Assembly: GCF_002776525.5 (NCBI RefSeq)
Contig: NC_045436.1
Coordinates: 96,983,057-97,047,056, forward strand
Direction: 5' to 3'
From: Piliocolobus tephrosceles
Taxonomy: Eukaryota; Chordata; Mammalia; Primates; Cercopithecidae
DNA: 64,000 nucleotides
A program made the position numbers and the translations under genes. Shown here in pieces: positions 1-9,376 of the stretch. The notes below the pieces were generated by a model. That model had not been told where the DNA came from. It ran no database searches and saw only the letters and a program-made list of their open reading frames with translations. How positions within the stretch are numbered: the stretch's first letter is position 1; every line of letters starts with the position of its first letter.

Positions 1-48
1 ACCTAAATCAGAAAAGTAGAAAAACTTAAAATAACCTAATGAAACACA

Positions 49-338
49 TTTTTCTTTGAGGCAGTGTCTTGCTATGTTTCCCAGACTGGAGTGCAGTGGC
101 ATGATCATGGCTCACTGTAGCCTCAACCTCCTAAGCTAAATCCAAACCCCCATCTCAGCCTCCTGAGTAGTTGAAATTACAGGTGCATGCCACCATGTCT
201 GACTAATGTTTGCATTTTTTGTAGAGATAGGACTTCACCATGTTGTCCAGATTGATCTCAAATGCCTGTGCTCAAGCTATCTGCTTGCCGTAGCCTCCCA
301 AAGTGCTGGGATTATAAATATAAGCCACCATGCCTGGT
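49..338 (-). mobile_element. Alu, old (AluJ-like), antisense
   Basis: A T-rich start, then the antisense right and left monomers, including the recognisable 'cctcccaaagtgctgggatta' type segment near 295-314 and an end resembling 'gcctgg'. It is strongly diverged from young Alus, which fits an AluJ-age copy. It splits the host L1 between 48 and 339. I could not define clear target-site duplications. Confidence 0.85.
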
Positions 339-704
339 CTATAATAATATATCTTAAAGAACCAGAAATGCAAGAGCTAACCCAAATCCAAAGTTAATAA
401 AGATAAAAGCATAAATAAATTAAATTGAAACAAAAAATACAAAAACATCAATAAAATGAAAAGTTATTTTTTTAAAGAGAAAAACAAATTGAAAAATCTT
501 TAGCCAGACTAACCAAGAAAAAAAGAGGAAAGACTCAGATAAATAAAATTAGAGATTAAAAAGGAGACATGGAAATGAGACCAATAATTTGAACTAGCTA
601 CAAAAGTTGAGAGCAATATAGGGATCCTTAAGGAATTATCAGATACACAGAATTTGTAGGTAAATTTTTTCTGGCTTATATTCACTAATGGGAAAATGTA
701 TTCT

Positions 705-1068
705 TCTTTTAATTAATTAATTAATTAATTTTGAGACGGAGTCTTGCTCTGTCGCCAAGGCTGGAGTGCAGTGGCCGGATCTCAGCTCACTGCAAGCTCC
801 GCCTCCCAGGTTTATGCCATTCTCCTGCCTCAGCCTCCCGAGTAGCTGGGACTCCCAGCTACTCGGGAGGCTGCCAAGTAGGTGGGCGTCCGCCTACACC
901 TCCCGAGTAGGTGGCGCCCGCCACCTCGCCCGGCTAGTTTTTTGTATTTTTTAGTAGAGACGGGGTTTCACCGTCTTAGCCAAGATGGTCTCGATCTCCT
1001 GACCTCGTGATCCGCCCATCTCGGCCTCCCAAAGTGCTGGGATTACAGGCTTGAGCCACCGCGCCCGG
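705..1068 (-). mobile_element. Young AluY (Old World monkey type) with internal inverted duplication
   Basis: An antisense Alu with a (TTAA)n-rich tail at 711-733, inserted in the retrocopy and flanked by the exact 16-bp duplication tgggaaaatgtattct (689-704 and 1069-1084). It carries bases I recall as typical of cercopithecoid AluY copies, such as 'gcttgagcc' near the left-monomer end and 'cccggctagtttttt'. The body is about 338 bp, roughly 57 bp longer than a normal Alu. The extra length lies at about 852-908, where Alu segments are repeated in inverted and direct orientation. Confidence 0.92.
831..873. repeat. Perfect 21-bp inverted repeat with 1-nt centre inside an Alu
   Basis: Positions 831-851 are exactly the reverse complement of 853-873, with one base between them. 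The left arm is the normal antisense Alu segment 'cagcctcccgagtagctggg'; the right arm is its copy in the opposite orientation. A third partial copy of 'cctcccgagtag' occurs at about 899-910. The segment between (about 876-901) is itself nearly palindromic. Confidence 0.95.
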
Positions 1069-1652
1069 TGGGAAAATGTATTCTAATAAACTAGCATTGG
1101 CTCATTATATGAATAGAGCTAAGCCATCAAGTGACAGACAAAAAATTGTGTTGTGTTGTGAAAGACAAGGACGGGCAGGAGAAGATAGTGAGAAGTCAGT
1201 GAGGCTCCAAGCAATATTACACTATATTTGATATATTTCTCCATATGGTAAATACACAATAGGTATAGCTGAAACTTGCTTGCTAGTCATATAAAACATT
1301 GCACTATGAAACTTTACCTACAACTAGAGACCGAGTTTGAAATTCATTTCAGAGAATGAATAGAAGTTAGAGAGGAAAATATAGTTAAGATAGAATATTA
1401 TAGGACATAATTTCAAACCGTATTACACAAAGGAAAATGAAAAAAGTCAGACTTGAATGTGGTACAATATCCCTTTCTATCTTTCATCAAAGCAACTCTG
1501 TTTTTAAATAATGACTCGCATTTTGTGTAAGATTATATTCTGACCCAGGAGATAATTGTATCCTTTTTTAACAATAATATTGTAATATATTAAAATATGT
1601 AGATTGAAAACTTGACCAAATTCATAATCTGTGACTACTTTCAAATTACTTT

Positions 1653-1658
1653 AATAAA
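1653..1658 (+). promoter_or_regulatory. Polyadenylation signal of the retrocopied transcript
   Basis: A canonical AATAAA sits about 19 bases before the A run that joins the insert to its downstream target-site duplication. That is the normal distance for mRNA 3'-end processing. It would have acted in the source RNA and need not be active here. Confidence 0.6.
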
Positions 1659-2085
1659 ACACATTTTGAATCACATTAAAAAAAGGAGACATTACAACTG
1701 ATACTGCAGAAACTCAAAGGATCATTAGACTACTCTGAGCAATTATATGACAATCAACTGGAAAACCTAGAATAAATAAATAAATTCTTAGACACGAAAA
1801 CCTTCCAACATTTAACCATGAAGAAGTCTAAAACCTGAATAGACCAACAACAAAAAATGAGATTAAAACCATAATAAAAAGCCTCCCAACGAAGAAAAGC
1901 CTGGGATTCAATATATTAATTGCTGAATCTTACTAAACATTTAAAGAAGAACTAATATCAATCCTACTCAAACTATTCTAAAAAATAGAGGATAGAATAC
2001 TACCAAATTCAGTCTATGAAGCAACCATTACCCTGATACCAAAACCAAACAAAGACACATTAAAAAAAAAAAAAAAAAAAAAAAA

Positions 2086-2360
2086 GACCAACACTTTGGA
2101 AGGCTAAGGCAGGAGAATCACCTGAGACCAGGAGTTTGAGACCAGCTTGGGAAACATGATAAAAGTCCATGTCTACAAACTTTTTTAGATTAGCTGAGCA
2201 GGATGGGGTGCACTTGTAATCACAGCTATACAGGAGGCTGAGGCTGGAGAACTGCTTGAGCCCAGGAGGTCTAGGCTGCAGTGAGCCATGTTTGTGCCAC
2301 TGCACTCCAGCCTGGGCAACAGATCAAGAATCTGTCTCAAATAAGTAAATAAATGAATAA
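2086..2360 (+). mobile_element. Alu, old (AluJ-like), 5'-truncated, sense
   Basis: This starts inside the left monomer ('cactttggaaggc' at about 2091) and runs through the right monomer to a (TAAA)-rich tail at about 2340-2360. The L1 ORF2 sequence resumes at about 2361. An A run at 2062-2085 lies directly before the truncated 5' end; it probably comes from expansion of an A-rich stretch of the host L1. Confidence 0.85.
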
Positions 2361-2436
2361 ATAAAACTACTGGTCAATATCCCTGATGAACATTGATGCA
2401 AAAATCCTCAGCAAAATACTAGCAAACTAAATTCAA

Positions 2437-2733
2437 TGGCCAGGAGTGGTGGCTCACTCCTGTAATCCCAGCACATTGGGACGCCGAGGGGGTAGATCAC
2501 GAGGTCAAAAGATCGAGACCATCCTGGCCAACATGGAGAAACCCCGTCTCTACTAAAAATACAAAAATTAGCTGGGCATGGTGGCGTGCACCTGTAGTCC
2601 CAGCTACTTGGGAGGCTGAGGCAGGAGAATCACTTGAACCCAGGAGGTGGATGTTGCAGTGAGCCGAGATTGCGCCACTGCATTCCAACCTGGGTGACAG
2701 AGAGAGAGACTCCGTCTCAAAATAAAATAAAAT
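2437..2733 (+). mobile_element. Alu (AluS-like), full length, sense
   Basis: A complete two-monomer Alu from 'ggccaggagtggtgg' to an (AAAAT)n tail, flanked by the short duplication aattcaa at 2430-2436 and 2734-2740. The host L1 continues on both sides. Confidence 0.93.
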
Positions 2734-3795
2734 AATTCAACAACACATTAAAAGATCATGAGAAGTGAGACTTATCCCAATGTCCCAGCAATAAAAACAT
2801 AAATAATTAATAAAATTAAAATAAAAAATGGGCAAAAGATATGAATAGACATTTATCTTTAAAAAATACACAAATGACAAATAGTTATATAAAAAGATGC
2901 TCAACACAATTGATCATCAGAGCAAATTAAAACTACAATGAGACATCATCTCACCCCAGTTAAAATGGCTGTTATCTGAAAGACAGACAATGACAAATTC
3001 TGGTGAGGATGCAAAGAAAAGGGAACCTTGTTGGTGAAAATGCAAATGAGTAAAATCACTAGGGAGAACAGTATGGTGTTTCCTCAAAAACCTAAAAGTA
3101 GAACTACCATATGATCCAGCAATCCCACTGCTGAGTATAAACCCAAAAGAAAGGAAATCAGAATATCAAAGAGATATCTCAACTCCTATGTTTGTTGCAG
3201 CACTGTGCAATAGCTAAGATTTGGAAGTAACCTAAATGTTCATCAACAGAGTATAACGGATAAAGAAAAAGTGATGTATATATATACAATGAAGAACTAT
3301 TCAGCCATAAAAAATGAGATCCAGTCATTTGCAACAACATGGATGAAACTGGAGAACATTAGATTTAGTAAAGTAAGTCAGGAACAGAGACACAAGTTTT
3401 ACATTTTCTCTTTTATATGTGGGGGCTAAAATGCAAACCTCTCAACCTCACGGAGATAGAGAATTGAGTAATGGTTACCAGAGACTGGCTAGGATGGTCG
3501 GGCTATAGGGGAGTGGGGATGGTTAATGGGTAAAAAGATACAGTTCAATAAATAAGATCCAGTATTTGATGGCACAATGGGGTAACCACAGTCAATGATA
3601 ATTTATTGTACATTTTTAAATAACTAAAAGAGTCTAAGTGGAATATTTGTAACACAAAGAAATAATAAATGTTTGAGGTGATGGATTGTTGATTTATCCT
3701 AATGTGATTATTACATACTGAATGCCTGTACCAAAATATTTCATGTACTCTGTAAATATATATACCTATTACGTACCAATAAAAATTAAAAGCCC

Positions 3796-4044
3796 GTGGG
3801 ATTAAGTTTATGCACAAAGAAAAAATAGAGGACATATCTGTTTTGGGAGATGATTTCGACTTGGCTTTACAAAATATGCGTAGCAGAATATCATGGTAAA
3901 AAATGGAACTCCAGAGGTTACTATTTTCACACTTAAAAACCATCTCCTTATTCCTTGTATTTCTAAAACTCCTACTACAACGTATAAATTTGTCATCTAA
4001 AGTAAGGTTTTGGAAAATATAAAGAAGCTATAAAAGAAATTAAC
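3796..4044. other. Unique AT-rich sequence
   Basis: A short stretch between the L1 tail and a MIR. I see no gene or recognisable repeat in it. Confidence 0.5.
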
Positions 4045-4275
4045 ACATATTGAGTATCTTTTATGTGCCAAATGATAATGATTCATATTTTAGCTAACAG
4101 AGTTCTTACACTCTGTTAAGTACTTTTCATAAGTTGCTTAGTTCTCATGAATAAATTTTTTAAATCAGGCAAATTTATCAACCTCGTTTTGCAAATGAGA
4201 AAACTGATAACAACTGGTAGGGCTAGGATTTATATTGAGACGATTCAGCTCCTGAGTCTGTGCTATTATTTACTC
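4045..4275 (-). repeat. MIR (ancient tRNA-derived SINE), antisense
   Basis: The antisense MIR pattern is visible in order: 'tattgagtatcttttatgtgcc', a 'ttgcaaatgagaaaactga' core and an end resembling 'gatttatattgagacgattcagctcctgagtctgtgcta'-type consensus, here quoted only as fragments. It is strongly diverged, as expected for a repeat shared by all mammals. Confidence 0.7.
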
Positions 4276-4439
4276 CATGATATTGCCGAGGAGGCTCAGC
4301 CCTGTGCTGTTACATAACCATGTCATATTACATAGGTTATTGGCTCAGTTTAGAGATCGCTGTGATTAAAATATAGATTAGAACAATAAAATCAGTATCT
4401 GAGATTTGACCCTTTAATCGTGATATTTAAAATGTTTTT

Positions 4440-4545
4440 TGTCCTCAATTTCCTTATCTGTGAAATGGCAAAATAATACCTGTCTTCCATTGCTTTCAAG
4501 AAAATTGTAAGAATACAATGAGGAAATTTATGTAAAAAGACATTG
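4440..4545 (+). repeat. MIR fragment, sense
   Basis: The motifs 'caatttccttatctgtgaaa' and 'aataatacctgtctt' at 4446-4485, followed by a diverged 'aatgaggaaatttatgtaaa', match the 3' half of MIR in sense orientation. It lies 165 bp from the antisense MIR. Confidence 0.65.
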
Positions 4546-6001
4546 TAACTATAAAAATTATAATATAATTCTTATAATTACAATTTTAAGCCCATAAAAA
4601 TAGGTTTAAGTTTTTGAATATTCTTCAGAACAGAAATATAGCCTTCCTAATACCATGAACCAACTATTTCCTTTTTGGTATTAAGAGTTCAGAATCTTTA
4701 ACACATTTTCCAAACTTTTCATCTTTTTCTTGATAAACTTAGGTCTGAACATTGTTTCAGATCCTTCAAAACCTTTTTTTCCCAAACTTATATATTCCTC
4801 TTAATCAGCCCTAGTTTGGAAGATACCTCTAGAAGTAAACTTGAATATCAACAGTGCAGAGGTTTTCCAATTTTTTTTTTTTTTTTTTCTGGGAAGTCTA
4901 TCCATTACCTAAATTGTTCTCGCTAGTATGCATTTACTACTACAACCTATTTTTAATTTTCAATTTACATCCACAAAACAATAGATTTTGGGTGTGTTCA
5001 CTGAATGTGATGTCAAAATTCCCAAATTTTTGTCAGCACATGTGTGTGTGTGTGTCTCTACATGTTTGTGTATATGAGTGTGTGTCTATGTGTGTGCACA
5101 GGCCCACATATCACTTTGTTAAATCTGGACTCACTAATATGACCTGTAGCAATATGAGTAAGCTGAAATATTCTTTGTGTCAGCTACTAACATTATTGCT
5201 TCTAACCCAGCCTTGTTTTTCCCTTTTCAAAAGTAAATGTTTATATCAGAAATTTCTACTACCTTCCAAGCAGCTATTTAAGAACATGGATAGAAATAAA
5301 ATAACATAAATGCTCATTTGAAATCGCACTGGGAAGCAATGAGTAAATTGAGAGCATTTAAAGAAAACAATCATCCTATTAAAACTAAACTAACTCTATA
5401 TTGTGTTGTAAACTAGTTAAGATCATATCTTGGAAAATATCTTCTTAAGCAGTAGACATTAAACATTCAAATCCATTTTATTATTTATTTACTGTTACAA
5501 AGATACATGCTAGCCCTCAAAAGAGTTAAGGTCAGTATCTCTTTCAAGACTGGGAGAAAGCTTAACCTAGTTACCTGATTGTGAATTGCCCTAAGTTACA
5601 AAACGATGAAATCAAAACAGGAATTTTCTTTTAAAAAATAGTTATAGACTTGGCTGAAACCACTCAGAGGTAGTTAATTAATTTATTTTTCCCCTTTCAA
5701 ACAGAGATTTCGGATTCTAGATTTCAGAGATTTCAGACTCTAGATATAAATATTTATCAATGACAGTATCTTATTCAGTGATAATTAGATAAGGTATTCA
5801 GAAATCTGTTATATTTTATTCCTGCATAATTCCCTTACTATACTCCTACAATAAAGAGTAATTATACCCTGTGTAACAAGCAGTACCTGTGTCTGGATAT
5901 GTATTTACAAATTCTTAGGTAGAAGAAGTTACCTCTTTAATCCAAGGTGGGACTTGACTTATTGAAAAAGGAAAACTTTTCATATAAGTACTGCTTATTT
6001 G
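4546..6001. other. Unique intergenic sequence
   Basis: AT-rich sequence without a recognised gene. It holds a poly(T) run (about 4870-4889), the GT-rich microsatellite at 5039-5100 and otherwise nothing I can name. The open frame 4854-5309 is driven by the poly(T) and GT repeats. Confidence 0.5.
5039..5100. repeat. Imperfect (GT)n microsatellite
   Basis: Alternating TG runs are interrupted by short 'tctctaca', 'tatatgag' and 'tcta' segments. It is compound and imperfect. Confidence 0.9.
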
Positions 6002-6122
6002 TATTTTTGGAAAAAAGGCCTCCATAAGTTTCCCAAGCTGGACTTCAACTCCTGGGCTCAAGAGATCCTCCTGCCTCACTCTCCTGAGTAGTTGGAAGTA
6101 CAGGTGCTTATCTTCACACCTG
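6002..6122 (-). mobile_element. Alu monomer (FLAM/AluJ fragment), antisense
   Basis: It matches only one antisense Alu monomer, from 'tttgtatttttgg' to 'cttcacacctgg', including 'ctcctgggctcaagagatcc'. Divergence is high. It may be a free left monomer rather than a truncated dimer. Confidence 0.7.
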
Positions 6123-6476
6123 GAAACAAAGAAAAACTTTTTCGTGTGGACACAATTTTCTTTTATCTTCTTTCTTAATACTGCCCATCAAATATAATTC
6201 TTACAGGAAATCTTAATTTCTGAAGTATTGTTTATTAGTGCTCCAGCTATTCTCTGCCTTGTGCAGGAAATGACACAACTTTCTCCTTCCTTCCTTGCCC
6301 TGTGGGCCTCAAATGCAGCATCTGTGGCAGATGGGCCTCCTGTAGTTAACGGAGGGGGTCCCGAGTCAAAGGGACAGTGCAGCAAGACTACACTGTGGGT
6401 TTTTAAGACAAAAATAGAATGTAATATAAATATAATTATATTTTAAGATAAAAATATAAAGAGTCTTAGATAACCT
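6123..6476. other. Unique sequence, unassigned
   Basis: A slightly GC-richer patch at about 6240-6390 inside AT-rich DNA. Short frames on both strands overlap here (up to 72 codons), but there is no family resemblance, no splice context and no start context that supports a gene. Confidence 0.4.
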
Positions 6477-6800
6477 TTTTTTCCTTTTCTTTTTCTTTTC
6501 TTTTTTTTTTTTTTTTTTGAGACGGAGTCTCGCTCTGTCGCCAGGCTGGAGTGCAGTACCCGGATCTCAGCTCACTGCAAGCTCCGCCTCCCGGGTTCCC
6601 GCCATTCTCCTGCCTCAGCCTCCCGTGTAGCTGGGACTACAGGCGCCCGCCACCTCACCCGGTGAGTTTTTTTGTATTTTTTAGTAGAGACGGGGTTTCA
6701 CTGGGTTAGCCAGGATGGTCTCGATTTCCTGACCTCGTGATCCGCCCGTCTCGGCCTCCCAAAGTGCTGGGATTACAGGCTTGAGCCACCGCGCCCGGCC
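6477..6800 (-). mobile_element. Young AluY (Old World monkey type), full length, antisense
   Basis: A long T/C-rich tail (6477-6518) followed by an almost undamaged, CpG-rich antisense Alu ending 'gcgcccggcc'. The diagnostic bases 'acccggatctcagctc', 'gcttgagcc' and 'gagtttttttgtatttttta' mark a cercopithecoid AluY lineage. Approximate target-site duplications (ataacctttttt before, ataacatttttt after) flank it. Confidence 0.92.
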
Positions 6801-9156
6801 AATAACATTTTTTAAGTAAGTCAAGATTTTAGGTTCAGCTTCAACAATCTCAGACACTTTTGACAGTAAAAATAAGTATCTTGACATTTTCTTCCTGCAC
6901 ATATAAGTGCTCTCTAACATCACAAAGATTTATAATTTCAGAAGAAGTTGCTGTAAAGCAGAGACTGAAGTGCTTTGTCCCTGATCTCAGTGAGAAAAGT
7001 AAAGATCAAGAAGTTTCAAATTAAAATGGTGTTCATGTGTAAATATTTAGAAGATAACTAGTTTTAGGTTGAATGGGAATATATAAAGATGAACTCTAGA
7101 AATAAACAGTATTCAAATGCAAAATAATTATTGAGCAAATTCCCACATCTAAGCAGCTAAACCATATGCTTTAGGAAATCCCTTTCCATCTCACAGATGA
7201 ATAATCAGATTGATGAATTTACATAAATGTGAAAAATTTTTAGATAAAATTTTTAATCTTTGAGACTGTTTTTTATGAGTTTTTTATTCACTTTACATAT
7301 TAGATTGCAATTCCACAACTTAATGGTTAAATGGATATGGACCTTGGTCGATTATAAAACTCTGGCGCTTCCATTTCATTATATGTAGATTGAGAATAAA
7401 AGTACTAACCTCAAATTGTTTTAATATAATTTTTTTAAATCCATTAAAGGAATTTAGAAAATATCTGCCTCATAAGAGCCCAATAAGTGAGTTATTATTA
7501 GTATTAAGTGAAATATATCTTCCATGTTTATAAATATAAGCATGGTGTCAACTGCTTACATTAATTCAGAATGTACAATTTGTGATCAGCAGCAACTCAT
7601 ATGGTATGGCTCTTTGCTTTGATATTGAGTTTTTATGATGTCAGATTGTTAGGGCTTGGCTACCAAATTATACAAGTTTCATATGGCTGCAAATTATACA
7701 ACAGAGAATGTAAGGGGGTAAAAAATCTATTGTATTTTTTCTAAGTGTGTGAAATATTTTCATGGTCTTAGGGGGTAGGAAAAGGAAACAAAGTTTTCCA
7801 GTACCATTTTATCCTATTCTCTTAATATATTACGCTTAGGGGAATAGGAGAGAGGAAAGGAGAGGCAAGAGAAGCTCTGAAATGTTAACTTCATCATCTC
7901 CCAATAAATATACTCTGAAATGTTTTTACAAGAACTCCTCTTTGCTTAGAGCAAACATCTCTCCCTTGCGTGTTTGCTTCAAGGAAATAATGTGTCGTGC
8001 TATAAAGAATATAAACGAACACTTACCAGACTAATAAATGGGATTATAGGCTAAAATGTATAAATAGAACATCTCTGATAAAAGAAAGAAAGAAAAATAA
8101 ATTTCATACCAACAGATTCCAACTTGAGTAAAATACTCCCTCAAAGAAAGATATAGCAATTGAGTTTGTAAATCCCTTTGGATGTCACTTAAGAGAATAT
8201 TTGGTCTGTATTCTGTTTCTCTGAAGCTTTCCTTCCAGGCAAGTAGCCGGGGGATTATGTATTAGAAAAGATTTTGTCTGCACCATTTCCAGACATCATT
8301 ATGTACATGCTTTGATAAATCTTTACTGCAGTAATATGTAGGTGGAATTCCTGATGAAATCTGAACAAAGAAGGATGTTTGGTAATTTCCAAGTGAAATA
8401 AAATACAAGGTGAATTCATTGTTGCTGGTAGAAGTTTTTTCTTTTTTTTTTTTTTCATTAGCTTTCAAACACTCTATTTTGCAAGTTGCAGAATAAATAT
8501 TTAATAGGCTGACATAGGCTTATAACTGAAATAATAAAATATACTAGATAAACTATCATTTGCAAAAGAAATCTATATTTATTGCTTAGAAAGTGACAAA
8601 GCCAAATGGCACTGATCTGGCATAATTAACTATGGCCTGCACCCATCTGTTTGGAACCTGATTCAGAAATCAATACATTCTTTGCCTGGAGAAGTCCAAA
8701 ATATTCTCTGGATTTAGACGCAGGGCCTCTAGATTGCTGATGTGATTAAATAATAAACAAAGTAATTTTTTGAAGCTTTATTTTCCAACATAGTGTAGAA
8801 ACAAGGGTTGTAGTTTATACAAGTATTTCTGATCAAATTTCGGCCTTCATTTTTTTTGTTTCAATTCTTGCAACTTTATTAGAAGGCAGTTTGAAAAATT
8901 ATATATTTTGAGACTCTGCTGAATTTAGGAATTCATAATTTATAATCATGTACGTTTTGTATTCAAATTTTAAAAATGAGGTTGTCCATATAAACTTTGC
9001 ATATTAAATTGTTAAATATTTGTATTAAGCAGAATTCTTTATTTTCTAACCATATCAGAAGTTGAAAACTGCCCTGTAAACAATTTCAGGCTTATCATAA
9101 ATCAATAATATCAGTGTAATAACCCAACCCTGAATCCAGAGACATTATTTCACATT
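6801..9156. other. Unique AT-rich intergenic sequence
   Basis: No gene or clear interspersed repeat was recognised. It contains a purine-rich patch (about 7837-7875), a (GAAA)3 run near 8080 and a poly(T) run at about 8440-8455. The two overlapping minus-strand frames at 8255-8468 start in that poly(T) complement and are not credible. Confidence 0.5.
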
Positions 9157-9376
9157 TCTATACCACAGTCTTAGAACCCTCTTGACAGAGGTGAGTTTCG
9201 TATTAGTGGGCATCCCATTGATATCAATAAACAGCTTCACAGAAAAATAGATTCTCCTCTAGGAACTTTTATTTTAAGTAGAGCCATGATTACCATCAAA
9301 GACAATAAAACATGTAGTTTTTTTTTTTCCTAAGCTCTGTGAAGAGGGTTCTAAAACTATAACGGAATGGTATAGA
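9157..9376. repeat. Small fold-back element with imperfect inverted termini
   Basis: The 20 bases at 9171-9190 match the reverse complement of 9335-9354 at 19 of 20 positions (core 'ttagaaccctctt'). A weaker 'tctatacca' match extends the arms outwards to about 9157 and 9376. The inner segment is about 145 bp. The shape resembles a short non-autonomous DNA transposon (MITE-like), but I do not recognise the family and see no clear target-site duplication. Confidence 0.5.

Larger units (their letters stand above)
571..1679 (+). pseudogene. 5'-truncated processed retrocopy of an unidentified transcript (3'-UTR-like)
   Basis: This block interrupts the L1 and is flanked by a 13-bp direct repeat, aaaaaggagacat, at 558-570 and again ending at 1692. 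The first copy is preceded by TT, which matches the TT/AAAA site cut by L1 endonuclease. The insert ends with a canonical AATAAA (1653-1658) about 19 bases before a short A run. Those are the hallmarks of L1-mediated copying of a polyadenylated RNA. Without the nested Alu the insert is about 730 bp, AT-rich and without an open frame, as a 3' UTR would be. I do not recognise the parent gene. An orphan L1 3' transduction is an alternative reading. Confidence 0.6.
1..3795 (+). mobile_element. Old L1 copy, ORF2 to 3' end, heavily interrupted
   Basis: The segments 1-48, 339-570, 1680-2061, 2361-2436 and 2734-3795 read in order as one sense-strand L1: ORF2 endonuclease/RT-linker region, then the RT region, then (after an internal deletion near 2790-2830) the ORF2 C-terminal region and a 3' UTR. 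The UTR ends in an AATAAA-like tail at about 3778-3795. The protein frame is broken by many stops and indels, so it is a dead copy. Three Alus (49-338, 2086-2360, 2437-2733) and a retrocopy-like insert (571-1679) interrupt it. The divergence suggests an L1PB or L1MA age class, but that is an estimate by eye. Confidence 0.85.

Noticed and set aside
3545..3996. Overlapping minus-strand frames of 132 and 62 codons
   Set aside because: They lie partly in the 3' UTR of the old L1 and partly in AT-rich DNA. The frames show no family features.
4854..5309. Open frame of 151 codons on the + strand
   Set aside because: It starts in a poly(T) run (poly-Phe) and crosses the GT microsatellite, with no domain or splice context.
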